Positions 1 through 6,154 are shown, numbered from the stretch's first letter. The stretch: 6,640 nucleotides of DNA from an uncultured Aquimonas sp. (GCA_946481615.1 CAMLOR010000194.1:1-6640), one strand, 5' to 3'. The notes: generated by a model not told the origin, from the sequence alone. Made by a program: numbers and translations.

Positions 1-647
1 TCACCGCGGTCAACCTCGACCAGAAGCAGCCCGGCTTCCCGGAGCACGTGCTGCCCGAATACCTGAAGTCGCGCGGCGTCGATTTCACCATCCTCGAGCA
101 GGACACCTACTCGGTGGTGAAGCGCGTCATCCCGGAAGGCAAGACCATGTGCAGCCTGTGCTCGCGCCTGCGGCGCGGCGCGCTCTACACCTTCGCCGAG
201 GAGCAGGGCTTCACCAAGATCGCGCTCGGCCACCACCGCGACGACCTGGTCGCCACCTTCTTCCTGAATCTGTTCTTCCACGCCAAGCTGGCTTCGATGC
301 CGCCCAAGCTGCGCAGCGACGACGGCCGGCACGTGGTGATCCGCCCGCTGTGTTACGTGGCCGAGCACGACATCGCCGAATACGCCGCCGCGCGCGAATT
401 CCCCATAATTCCCTGCACGCTGTGCGGGTCGCAGGAAAACCTGCAGCGCAAGCAGGTGAAGAAGCTGCTCGATCAGTGGGAACGCGAGACGCCAGGCCGC
501 ATCGACCAGATCGCGCGCGCGCTCGGCGACGTGCGCCCGAGCCAGCTGGCCGATCCGAAGATCTTCGATTTCCTCTCGCTCGGCCGCCTCGGCGACGCGC
601 CGCTTCCCGACGCGCATGCCTGGCTGGCCGGCGAACCGACGCAATGA
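1..647 (+). CDS. ttcA: tRNA 2-thiocytidine biosynthesis protein TtcA, 5' end missing
   Basis: TtcA is the ATP-dependent, iron-sulfur tRNA thiolase that makes 2-thiocytidine at position 32 of certain tRNAs in the cytoplasm. The reading frame is open from base 3 and the gene begins before the window, so the N-terminal PP-loop (SGGKDS) is not visible. What remains reads like the E. coli protein almost throughout: [20 protein letters not shown] at the edge, the [10 protein letters not shown] motif (Cys codons at 150 and 159), [16 protein letters not shown], and [12 protein letters not shown] (Cys codons at 414 and 423). Two cysteines of the first motif and one of the second hold the [4Fe-4S] cluster in the characterised enzyme. 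The end is [11 protein letters not shown] followed by a tail of about 20 residues. TGA lies at 645-647. rdgC starts 15 bases later in the same frame, suggesting co-transcription. The GTG at 48 is internal, not a start. Confidence 0.96.
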   Translation, partial: TAVNLDQKQPGFPEHVLPEYLKSRGVDFTILEQDTYSVVKRVIPEGKTMCSLCSRLRRGALYTFAEEQGFTKIALGHHRDDLVATFFLNLFFHAKLASMPPKLRSDDGRHVVIRPLCYVAEHDIAEYAAAREFPIIPCTLCGSQENLQRKQVKKLLDQWERETPGRIDQIARALGDVRPSQLADPKIFDFLSLGRLGDAPLPDAHAWLAGEPTQ

Positions 648-662
648 CCCGAATGGACTCGC

Positions 663-1574
663 ATGCTGTTCCGTAACCTGACGCTGTTCCGCTTTCCTTC
701 CTCGATCCGCCCCACGCTGGAAAACCTCGACGAGCATCTGCCGAACGCGGCCCTGAAGCCGGTCGGTCCGCTCGAACTTTCCTCGCGCGGCTTCGTTTCG
801 CCGTTCGGGCGCGGCGAGGAGCAGCTCTCGCACCGCGTCGGCGATTGCGTGCTGCTGACGCTGGGCGGCGAGGACAAGCTGCTGCCTTCGGCGGTGGTGA
901 ACGAGGCGCTGGCGAGCAAGCTCGACGCGGTGCGCGAGCGCGAAGGCCGCAACCCCGGCGGGCGCGAGCGCAAGCGCCTGAAGGATGAAGTGTTCACGGA
1001 TCTGCTGCCGCGCGCCTTCGCCCGGCCGATGCGTGTGAACGGGTATCTCGATCTGGGCCTGGGCTGGCTCGTCGTCGACACCTCGAGCAAGAAGACCGCC
1101 GAGGCCTTCGTCACGGCCATCCGCGAGGCGCTGGGCTCGTTCCCGGCGTTGCCGGTGAACGCCGAATCGAGCCCGCGTGCGCTGCTGACCTCGTGGATTT
1201 CCGGCGAGGCGATGCCCAAGGGTTTCGAGCTGGGCGACGAATGCGAACTGCGCGATCCGGTGGACGCCGGCGCCATCGTCAAGTGCAAGCGCCAGGAACT
1301 CGACAGCGACGAAGTGCGCGGGCATCTGGAGGCCGGAAAACAGGGCTTCCAGCTCGCGCTCACCTTCGAGGAGCGCCTGTCGATCGTGATCGGCGAGGAC
1401 ATCGTGGTGCGCAAGCTCAAGTTCCTGGAGACCGCCACCGAAGCGTTGGAGCGCGACGAGCGCGATTCGCTGCGCGCGGAGATCGACGCCACCTTCGCGC
1501 TGATGAGCGGCGAGCTCAAGCGCCTGCTCGAACGCCTGACGGAAGAATTTTCCCTGAGCGCGGCCGACGCTTGA
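663..1574 (+). CDS. rdgC: Recombination-associated protein RdgC
   Basis: RdgC is a nucleoid-associated protein that forms a ring-shaped dimer around double-stranded DNA and restrains RecA-dependent recombination; this is family knowledge. The product here is 303 residues, the same length as the E. coli protein. It opens with MLFRNLTLFRF, matching the family's MLxFKNLxxYR start, which supports the ATG at 663. Other family-like stretches are RGFVSPFGRG near residues 42-51, KDEVFTDLLPRAF near 107-119, and the C-terminal KLKFLETATE and ATFALMSGEL segments. The upstream sequence has no good Shine-Dalgarno match, so the gene may rely on translation continuing from ttcA 15 bases earlier. The downstream YgjP-like gene starts 31 bases after the TGA. 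I see no frameshift or missing segment. Confidence 0.96.
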   Translation: MLFRNLTLFRFPSSIRPTLENLDEHLPNAALKPVGPLELSSRGFVSPFGRGEEQLSHRVGDCVLLTLGGEDKLLPSAVVNEALASKLDAVREREGRNPGGRERKRLKDEVFTDLLPRAFARPMRVNGYLDLGLGWLVVDTSSKKTAEAFVTAIREALGSFPALPVNAESSPRALLTSWISGEAMPKGFELGDECELRDPVDAGAIVKCKRQELDSDEVRGHLEAGKQGFQLALTFEERLSIVIGEDIVVRKLKFLETATEALERDERDSLRAEIDATFALMSGELKRLLERLTEEFSLSAADA

Positions 1575-1605
1575 TTTGAGACACGGCGCTGGCAAGCTGG
1601 CGCAC

Positions 1606-2382
1606 ATGGCCCAGTTGTTCCGCGGCACCTTCGCGCCGCGCACCCAGGAACGCGACACCCTCGAGGTCACGCTGCCGCACGGCGGCGTGGCGTCCGTGCT
1701 GCGCGTGCGCGATCCGCGCGCGCGCCGCATCAAGCTGCTGGTGTCCGACAACGGCGCGCGGCTGACGGTGCCGTTGCGTGCTTCGCTGCGCGAAGCCGAC
1801 CGCTTCCTCGAATCGCACCTCGATTGGCTGGCGCGCCAGCTCGACAAGCGCGCGCCGGCCGCGGCGCCGCGCAGCTTCGAGCCGGGCGACGCGGCGCCCC
1901 TGCCGCTGCGCGGCGAGCTGCTGCCGGTGGCGTGGGAAGAAGGCCGCGTGCTGCGCGTGGAGCGCGTGGAGGCGGGCATCCGCATCGTGCATCCGGCGGG
2001 CATGAAGGCGGCTTCCCTGCGCCGCGTGCTGCGCGAGTTCTATCTGGCCCAGGCGCGCCGCGATGTCGGCCAATGGCTGCCGAAATACCTGCCGGCGCTG
2101 CCGCGTGCGCCGAGTGCGCTGCGCATCCGGCCGCTGCGTTCGCTGTGGGGCTCGCTCAGCCCGACCGACGGGCTCTCGCTCGATCTGGCCCTGGTGCTCG
2201 GCCCTTCGGCCAACTTCGAGTACGTGCTGGTGCACGAACTCTGCCACCTGATCCACGCCAATCATTCGCGCAGCTTCTGGCGCGAAGTCGAGAAGCGCTG
2301 CCCGCAGTGGCGCGAGTTGCGCGCCTGGTTCCGCAACGAGGGATTGGCGTTGAAGGCGGAACTTCGGCGGATCGCCGGCTAA
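1606..2382 (+). CDS. YgjP-like zinc metallopeptidase (DUF45 / M48-type)
   Basis: This is a 258-residue cytoplasmic protein of the YgjP/DUF45 metallopeptidase family; the substrate of the family is not established. The zinc motif is HELCH at residues 210-214 (first two His as ligands, Glu as catalytic base), followed by NHSRSFW at 219-225, whose His is the likely third ligand. The segment SLWGSLSPTDGLSLDLAL at about 179-196 is the conserved strand before the active site; most relatives have WGSCS, here the Cys is Leu. The N-terminal half (RDPRARRIKLLVSDNGARLTVP, about 35-57) is the usual beta-rich domain. The ATG at 1606 is chosen because family proteins begin close to this point; an in-frame TTG at 1576 would add ten residues. 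Neither start has a strong ribosome binding site. No signal peptide is visible. The stop overlaps the stop of the convergent hydrolase gene. Confidence 0.9.
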   Translation: MAQLFRGTFAPRTQERDTLEVTLPHGGVASVLRVRDPRARRIKLLVSDNGARLTVPLRASLREADRFLESHLDWLARQLDKRAPAAAPRSFEPGDAAPLPLRGELLPVAWEEGRVLRVERVEAGIRIVHPAGMKAASLRRVLREFYLAQARRDVGQWLPKYLPALPRAPSALRIRPLRSLWGSLSPTDGLSLDLALVLGPSANFEYVLVHELCHLIHANHSRSFWREVEKRCPQWRELRAWFRNEGLALKAELRRIAG

Positions 2383-3230
2383 CTGGCGAGGAAGGCGCGG
2401 ATCGCGCGCGCGACCGGTTCCGGGTCTTCCAGGTGCAGATGGTGGTTGCCCGGCAGGACCACGCTGTCGAGATTGCGCACGCAGGCCATGCGCGCCTCGC
2501 GCAGTTCGGTTTCGAAGTAGGGAGGCGAGGGATCGGCGGCGACCAGCAGTACGCGGCATTCGATCGCCGCCAGCCACTCGCGGATCATGCTTTCGTGGAT
2601 GCGCGCGGGCGTGGCGACCGTCAGGCGCGGATCGCTGCGCCAGGCGAAGCCGCCGTCGACGGCGCGCAGGCTGCGGTCGACCAGCAGGCGCGCGGCGGCT
2701 TCGGACAGGCCGTTGGCGCGCATGCGCGCTGCGATGGCTTCGGACGGATGCTGGAACGTGCGCAATTGTTTTTCGGCGGCGACGGCGCGTTCGTCGAGCG
2801 CCTTGCGCAGGCTGTCGACGGCCGTATCCGGACGCGCGGCGATCGGCCCCAGGGCTTCGATCAGTACCAGGCGCTGCACACGCTGCGGCCGCGCGGCCGC
2901 CAGTACCGAAGCCACCGCTCCGCCGAGCGAATGGCCGAGCAGCACGGCTTCGTCCCATCCCAGCGCATCGAACGCGGCGAGCGCATCGTCGAGATAATCG
3001 ATGTAGTGGTACCAGGTGCGCGGCGGCCGGTGCGAGGAATGGCCGTGGCCGGGCAGGTCGAGCGCCACCAGGTCGAGTTCGGGCAGCGCGGCGGCCAGCG
3101 GGGCGAAGCTGTTGGCGTTGTCCAACCATCCGTGCAGCGCCAGTACGCGCGTCCCGCCGCGCGTGCCGAAGCGGCGCGCGGCGAGCGCGCGGCCGCCCGG
3201 ATCGAACAGCAGGTCCTGGGCGTCACTCAC
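2379..3230 (-). CDS. Alpha/beta-fold hydrolase, SERHL-like
   Basis: This is a 283-residue alpha/beta hydrolase, probably a cytoplasmic esterase-type enzyme with unknown substrate. LALHGWLDNANSF near residues 31-43 is the oxyanion-loop region and resembles serine hydrolase-like (SERHL) proteins. DLPGHGHSSH follows near 58-67. The nucleophile elbow is GHSLGG at 99-104 with Ser101. A candidate acid is Asp233 in LLVAADPSPPY, and the catalytic His is probably His263 in PGNHHLHLEDPEP. Helical insertions between about 125 and 220 would form the cap. The frame stays open upstream inside hemH, but that part is hemH read out of frame. The GTG at 3230 gives VSDAQDLLFDPGGRAL, a sensible family N-terminus, with a GAGG nine bases upstream. 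The GTG overlaps the hemH stop by eight bases, so translation is probably coupled. A role in heme metabolism is not implied by the sequence. Confidence 0.9.
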   Translation of the reverse strand: MSDAQDLLFDPGGRALAARRFGTRGGTRVLALHGWLDNANSFAPLAAALPELDLVALDLPGHGHSSHRPPRTWYHYIDYLDDALAAFDALGWDEAVLLGHSLGGAVASVLAAARPQRVQRLVLIEALGPIAARPDTAVDSLRKALDERAVAAEKQLRTFQHPSEAIAARMRANGLSEAAARLLVDRSLRAVDGGFAWRSDPRLTVATPARIHESMIREWLAAIECRVLLVAADPSPPYFETELREARMACVRNLDSVVLPGNHHLHLEDPEPVARAIRAFLAS

Positions 3231-4320
3231 GCTCGAAGGCCTCGAAATTCGACGCCGTGCGTGCCGCGCGGGCGGCGTCCTCGCGGCCCTCGAACTCCGG
3301 CCAGCCCGCGCCGTGGCGCCGCACCAGCGCGAGCAGCGCGGCAACATGCGCTGCCTCGGCGTTGAGCGCGGGAAGATATTCGAGGCGCTGGCCGCCGGCC
3401 GCGCGGAACAGCGCGGCGTTCTGGATCGCGATTTCCTCCAGCGTCTCCAGGCAATCGGTCGCGAAGCCGGGGCAGGCGACATCGACCTGCGCCACGCCGC
3501 GCTGCGCCAGGCCGCGCAGCACCTCGTCGGTGTAGGGCCGCAGCCATTCCTCGCGCCCGACGCGCGACTGGAAACTGATGCTCCACTCCCCGGAGGCCAG
3601 CCCCAGCCGCGCCGCGATCTCGCGCGCCGAGTACTGGCACTGGCAGAAATAGGGATCGCCGGCGGCGAAGTAGCGCTGCGGAATGCCGTGGAACGAGAAC
3701 AGCAGGTGCTGTCCCCGGCCGCGTGCCTCGCGTTCGCGCCCCAGCGAGCCGGCGACGGCGTCGAGCCAGGCCGGCTCGCGGTGGTAGTCGGCGACGGTGC
3801 GCAGTTCCGGCTGCCAGCGCCAGCCGGCCATTTCGGCGGTCACCGCGTCGATCACCGTGGCGGTCGTGGTGGCGGAGTATTGCGGATACAGCGGCAGCAC
3901 CAGCAGGCGCCGAAGGCCCTCGTCATGCAGGCGGCGCAGCACGGCCGGAATCGACGGCTCGCCGTAGCGCATGACCAGGTGCACGTCGACCGGCAGTCCG
4001 GCAGCCTGCAAGGCGCTGCCCAGCCCGGCCGCCAGGGCCTCGCTGTGCACCCGCAGCGGCGAGCCGGCCTCGGTCCAGATCTGCCCGTAGGCATGCGCCG
4101 AGCGGCGCGAACGCAGCGGCAGGATGGCGCCGTGCAGCACCGGCAGCCAGATCCAGCGCGGTGCCTCGATCACGCGGGGATCGGACAGGAACTCCGCCAG
4201 ATAGCGGCGAACCGCCGCGGGCGTGGGGGCGTCGGGCGTGCCCAGGTTGACCAGCAGCACGGCGCAGCGCTCGCGGCTGCCGTGGCGATAGTCCGGAAGG
4301 CCGCGGGGCGGCTGGGGCAT
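3223..4320 (-). CDS. hemH: Ferrochelatase (protoheme ferro-lyase) HemH
   Basis: HemH inserts Fe2+ into protoporphyrin IX, the final step of protoheme synthesis, acting at the inner face of the cytoplasmic membrane. The 365-residue product shows VLLVNLGTPDAPTP near residues 21-34, YLAEFLSDPRVIE near 40-52, IWTEAGSPL near 81-89, LPLYPQYSATTT near 142-153, FSFHGIPQRY with catalytic His211, and CPGFATDCLETLEEI with Glu292, which matches the active-site Glu of characterised enzymes (human E343). It is longer than the roughly 320-residue E. coli protein because of about 20 extra N-terminal residues (PQPPRGLPDYRHG) and a C-terminal tail. Cysteines at 226, 228, 283 and 290 are present, but not in the C-terminal arrangement of [2Fe-2S] ferrochelatases. 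The ATG at 4320 is supported by a GGGAGAG seven bases upstream. It is transcribed away from the CTERM-like gene and leads into the hydrolase. Confidence 0.97.
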   Translation of the reverse strand: MPQPPRGLPDYRHGSRERCAVLLVNLGTPDAPTPAAVRRYLAEFLSDPRVIEAPRWIWLPVLHGAILPLRSRRSAHAYGQIWTEAGSPLRVHSEALAAGLGSALQAAGLPVDVHLVMRYGEPSIPAVLRRLHDEGLRRLLVLPLYPQYSATTTATVIDAVTAEMAGWRWQPELRTVADYHREPAWLDAVAGSLGREREARGRGQHLLFSFHGIPQRYFAAGDPYFCQCQYSAREIAARLGLASGEWSISFQSRVGREEWLRPYTDEVLRGLAQRGVAQVDVACPGFATDCLETLEEIAIQNAALFRAAGGQRLEYLPALNAEAAHVAALLALVRRHGAGWPEFEGREDAARAARTASNFEAFERE

Positions 4321-4327
4321 CGGCGCA

Positions 4328-4334
4328 CTCTCCC
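4328..4334 (-). promoter_or_regulatory. Ribosome binding site of hemH
   Basis: On the minus strand this reads GGGAGAG and ends seven bases before the ATG at 4320. It decides the hemH start, because the frame stays open about 50 codons further upstream with no comparable site. Confidence 0.7.
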
Positions 4335-4361
4335 GCGCCGGCCCGGAGCCGGCCCAAGGCC

Positions 4362-4389
4362 TTGTTCGGATGACGAAGAATGGTATTCT
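4362..4389 (+). promoter_or_regulatory. Possible sigma70-type promoter for the CTERM-like gene
   Basis: TTGTTC at 4362-4367 and TATTCT at 4384-4389 are separated by 16 bases, giving weak to moderate matches to the -35 and -10 boxes. The predicted start of transcription would lie about 55 bases before the ATG at 4451. A 13-base palindrome covers the -10 box. This is read from sequence only. On the opposite strand I found no convincing promoter pair for hemH, although one must exist here or further upstream. Confidence 0.35.
4377..4389. repeat. 13-base inverted repeat AGAAT-GGT-ATTCT over the candidate -10 box
   Basis: Two perfect 5-base arms flank a 3-base centre. It is AT-rich against a very GC-rich background and sits in the divergent hemH/CTERM-like promoter region, overlapping the TATTCT box. 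It could be an operator for a dimeric regulator. With arms this short, chance is also possible. Confidence 0.4.
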
Positions 4390-4395
4390 GGTACT

Positions 4396-4413
4396 CGCGC
4401 CGTAATAGGCGCG
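4396..4413 (+). repeat. Inverted repeat CGCGCC-GTAATA-GGCGCG in the leader of the CTERM-like gene
   Basis: Perfect 6-base GC-only arms surround a 6-base AT-rich centre. If the promoter at 4362-4389 is real, this lies at the very start of the transcript and would form a small hairpin; it could also be a protein-binding palindrome. The same arm sequences recur in the hairpin at 5385-5406. Confidence 0.45.
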
Positions 4414-4435
4414 GTGACGATTGCAAATACTACTA

Positions 4436-4442
4436 GAAAGGA
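4436..4442 (+). promoter_or_regulatory. Ribosome binding site of the CTERM-like gene
   Basis: GAAAGGA ends eight bases before the ATG at 4451. It selects that ATG over the in-frame TTG at 4421, which would put ten polar and charged residues in front of the signal peptide. Confidence 0.75.
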
Positions 4443-4450
4443 CGACCACG

Positions 4451-5371
4451 ATGCGTCCCCTGCTGGCCCGGCTCACCGCCGGCCTGATGGCATTGCTACC
4501 TCTGGCCGCTGCTGCGGAGCCGTTCGGCTACGCGGCGGGTTTCGCTACGCTCTACCGCATCGACCTGGCGACCGGCAACGCCACCGTCGTCGGCGAAATC
4601 GGCTACAACGATGTGGAAGGCCTCGCCTTCGGGCATGACGGCCAGCTCTATGGGGTGGCTGACGCCACCACCGCCGGCACCAGCACCGGTCTGACCGACC
4701 TGCTCATCCGCATCAACCCGCTGACCGGTGCGGGTTCTTTGATCGGGCCCTTGCCCGGCCTGCAGGGCCAAGGCCCCGGCGGAAACCTCGACTACGGCCT
4801 GGCCTTCACCTGCGATCAGCGCCTGTGGCTGTCGTCCGACACCACCCACCAGTTGTGGGAAGTGACTCCCGGCACCGGTGCGACGCGGCTGGTCGGCAAC
4901 CTCGGCCTGCCCATCTCCGGTCTGGCCAGTCGTGGCAACGATCTCCTCGGCTTGAGCGTCGGCAGTGCGCCGACGCTGTATCGCATCGATCCGGCCACCG
5001 GTGCCAGCGCCGAAATCGGAGCGCTCGGCGTCGGCGGCGTGGTCGACGACGCCGGCCTCGATTTCGATGGCAACGGCTTCCTGTGGGGCGCGCTCGATCC
5101 GGAACCCGCCGCCGAAGGCGCCAGCCGCATGGCGCGCATCGATCCGCTCACCGGACACGGCACGGTCGTTTCCACGTCTTCGATCGCGCAGGTGGGCATG
5201 GAAGGCCTGGCCATCGCCAGCGTGCCGACGTGCAATGGCAACGGCGGCGGCAACACGCTGATCGAACCGCTCACCGTCCCCGGCCCCGGCCTGCCGTTGC
5301 TCGCGCTGCTCGGCACACTTGCCGGCGCCCTGGGCGCGCGCCGACTTCGCGTCGGGCAGGGCAAAGCTTAA
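4451..5371 (+). CDS. Secreted repeat protein, probable beta-propeller, with CTERM-like C-terminal anchor
   Basis: I do not recognise a named family. The 306-residue product has a signal peptide (MRPLLARLTAGLMALLPLAAAA, likely cleaved before EPFGYA). Five similar repeats follow: LYRIDLATG at 34-42, LIRINPLTG at 85-93, LWEVTPGTG at 135-143, LYRIDPATG at 176-184 and MARIDPLTG at 227-235. Each leads into a hydrophobic strand such as TVVGEIG, and they recur every 41-51 residues, as in beta-propellers. Between them are GLAFGHDGQLYGV-type strands. Cysteines at 121 and 261 could form a disulfide. After a Gly/Asn-rich linker (CNGNGGGN), the C-terminus has VPGPG at 276-280, a hydrophobic helix to about 294, and RRLR. 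This is the layout of PEP-CTERM and IPTL-CTERM sorting signals, though VPGPG replaces the usual VPEP. It is inferred to be exported by Sec and held at or released from the cell surface. No exosortase gene lies in the window. Confidence 0.85.
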   Translation: MRPLLARLTAGLMALLPLAAAAEPFGYAAGFATLYRIDLATGNATVVGEIGYNDVEGLAFGHDGQLYGVADATTAGTSTGLTDLLIRINPLTGAGSLIGPLPGLQGQGPGGNLDYGLAFTCDQRLWLSSDTTHQLWEVTPGTGATRLVGNLGLPISGLASRGNDLLGLSVGSAPTLYRIDPATGASAEIGALGVGGVVDDAGLDFDGNGFLWGALDPEPAAEGASRMARIDPLTGHGTVVSTSSIAQVGMEGLAIASVPTCNGNGGGNTLIEPLTVPGPGLPLLALLGTLAGALGARRLRVGQGKA

Positions 5372-5384
5372 GACCGATTCATCG

Positions 5385-5406
5385 CGCGCCGAGGATACTC
5401 GGCGCG
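5385..5406 (+). repeat. Perfect 9-bp stem-loop between the CTERM-like and SYLF genes
   Basis: The arms CGCGCCGAG and CTCGGCGCG pair fully around a GATA loop, starting 14 bases after the TGC-to-TAA end of the CTERM-like gene at 5371 and ending 22 bases before the SYLF start. The stem is strong enough to act as a terminator or mRNA-protecting hairpin, but it is followed by ATTCCCG rather than a run of T, so classical Rho-independent termination is doubtful. It could lower read-through or stabilise the upstream message. Confidence 0.6.
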
Positions 5407-5428
5407 ATTCCCGCCTGGAGAACTTCCG

Positions 5429-6106
5429 ATGCGTCGAGTGCTGTCGGCCGTGCTGCTGCTCGTTTGCTGTGTCTGCGCGCCGGCTTTCGCCGGCAACGAA
5501 GAAAACGAGCGCGCCGCCAACGCGGTGAAGGTGCTCGACGAGGTGATGCGCATGCCGGAGGACGCGATTCCCGGCAAGCTGCTGCAGACCGCGCATGCGG
5601 TGGCGGTGATCCCGAACGTGGTGAAGGCCGGCCTGGTCGTGGGCGGGCGGCATGGCAAAGGCCTGATCTCGGTGCGCCGCGCCGACGGCACCTGGAGTCA
5701 CCCGAGCTACATCAGCCTGACGGGCGCCAGCGTCGGTTTCCAGGCCGGCGTGCAGGCCACCGACGTCGTGCTCGTGTTTCGCACGCCGCGCGGCGTCGAT
5801 TCTATCGTGCACGGCAAATTCACCCTCGGGGCGGACGCGGCCGTGGCCGCCGGGCCGGTGGGCCGCAGCGCCGAAGCCTCGACCGACGGCCAGCTCAAGG
5901 CCGAGATCTACAGCTATTCGCGCGCCCGCGGCCTGTTCGCCGGCGTGGCGCTGGACGGCGCCGTGCTCGGCATCGATCACGACGCCAACGAAGCCGTCTA
6001 CGGCCCCAACACCACGCCCCGTGCGGCTTTCGAGGGCCGCGTGGTGCAAAGCAGCGATCCGATCGTCGATTTCCGCGACCGCCTCGAGGAATACAGCGCG
6101 CGCTGA
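5429..6106 (+). CDS. SYLF-domain (Ysc84/DUF500) lipid-binding family protein, secreted
   Basis: The 225-residue product begins with a signal peptide (MRRVLSAVLLLVCCVCAPAFA, likely cleaved after AFA), and the rest is one SYLF domain. Family hallmarks are AVAVIPNVVKAGLVVGGRHGKG near residues 57-78, the tryptophan region GTWSHPSYISLTGASVGFQAG near 87-107, and the signature IYSYSRARGLFAGVALDGAVLG near 160-181. Eukaryotic SYLF proteins such as Ysc84 bind phosphoinositides; the role of the bacterial secreted forms is not settled, so lipid binding in the periplasm is inference. The ATG is supported by GGAGAA at 5417-5422. Three cysteines lie inside the signal peptide, but none is in a proper lipobox. 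The two arginines at the N-terminus lack the rest of a Tat motif, so Sec export is likelier. tatA follows 58 bases later. Confidence 0.92.
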   Translation: MRRVLSAVLLLVCCVCAPAFAGNEENERAANAVKVLDEVMRMPEDAIPGKLLQTAHAVAVIPNVVKAGLVVGGRHGKGLISVRRADGTWSHPSYISLTGASVGFQAGVQATDVVLVFRTPRGVDSIVHGKFTLGADAAVAAGPVGRSAEASTDGQLKAEIYSYSRARGLFAGVALDGAVLGIDHDANEAVYGPNTTPRAAFEGRVVQSSDPIVDFRDRLEEYSAR

Positions 6107-6154
6107 CGCACGCCGTGAACGCGCCTGCGGTATCCTCGCTGGCCTGATTCCGAA

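Noticed and set aside
1516..3129. A 537-codon minus-strand frame across the YgjP-like and hydrolase genes
   Set aside because: Its translation is Arg/Ala/Gln-rich with no domain; the hydrolase frame and the YgjP-like frame on the other strand explain the region.
3231..3482. Upstream extension of the hydrolase reading frame to 3482
   Set aside because: The extra 84 residues are hemH coding sequence read in another frame, are Arg/Pro/Ser-rich, and precede the natural domain start at the GTG at 3230.
3223..4320. A [2Fe-2S] cluster in HemH suggested by its several cysteines
   Set aside because: The cysteines (CQC at 226-228, and 283 and 290) do not form the C-terminal cluster pattern of human or known bacterial iron-sulfur ferrochelatases.
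4337..4353. GCCGGC repeated around CCGGA in the hemH leader as a possible regulatory hairpin
   Set aside because: GCCGGC is itself palindromic and common in such GC-rich DNA; the stem is only six pairs and there is no sign of a known heme- or iron-responsive element.
4421..4450. TTG at 4421 as the start of the CTERM-like gene
   Set aside because: It adds a charged segment before the signal peptide and lacks a ribosome binding site, while the ATG at 4451 has GAAAGGA at good spacing.
3016..4638. A 540-codon plus-strand frame opposite hemH, and a similar 513-codon frame at 1824-3365
   Set aside because: Both are antisense or out-of-frame shadows of recognised enzymes, with low-complexity products and no signals for translation.
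5429..5491. Tat signal peptide or lipoprotein signal in the SYLF protein
   Set aside because: MRRVLS lacks the rest of the twin-arginine consensus, and the cysteines at 13, 14 and 16 are preceded by residues that do not fit a lipobox; AFA gives an ordinary signal peptidase I site.
6094..6105. Perfect 12-base palindrome CAGCGCGCGCTG at the end of the SYLF gene
   Set aside because: It is mostly alternating GC within coding sequence, expected by chance at this composition, and has no loop or T run.
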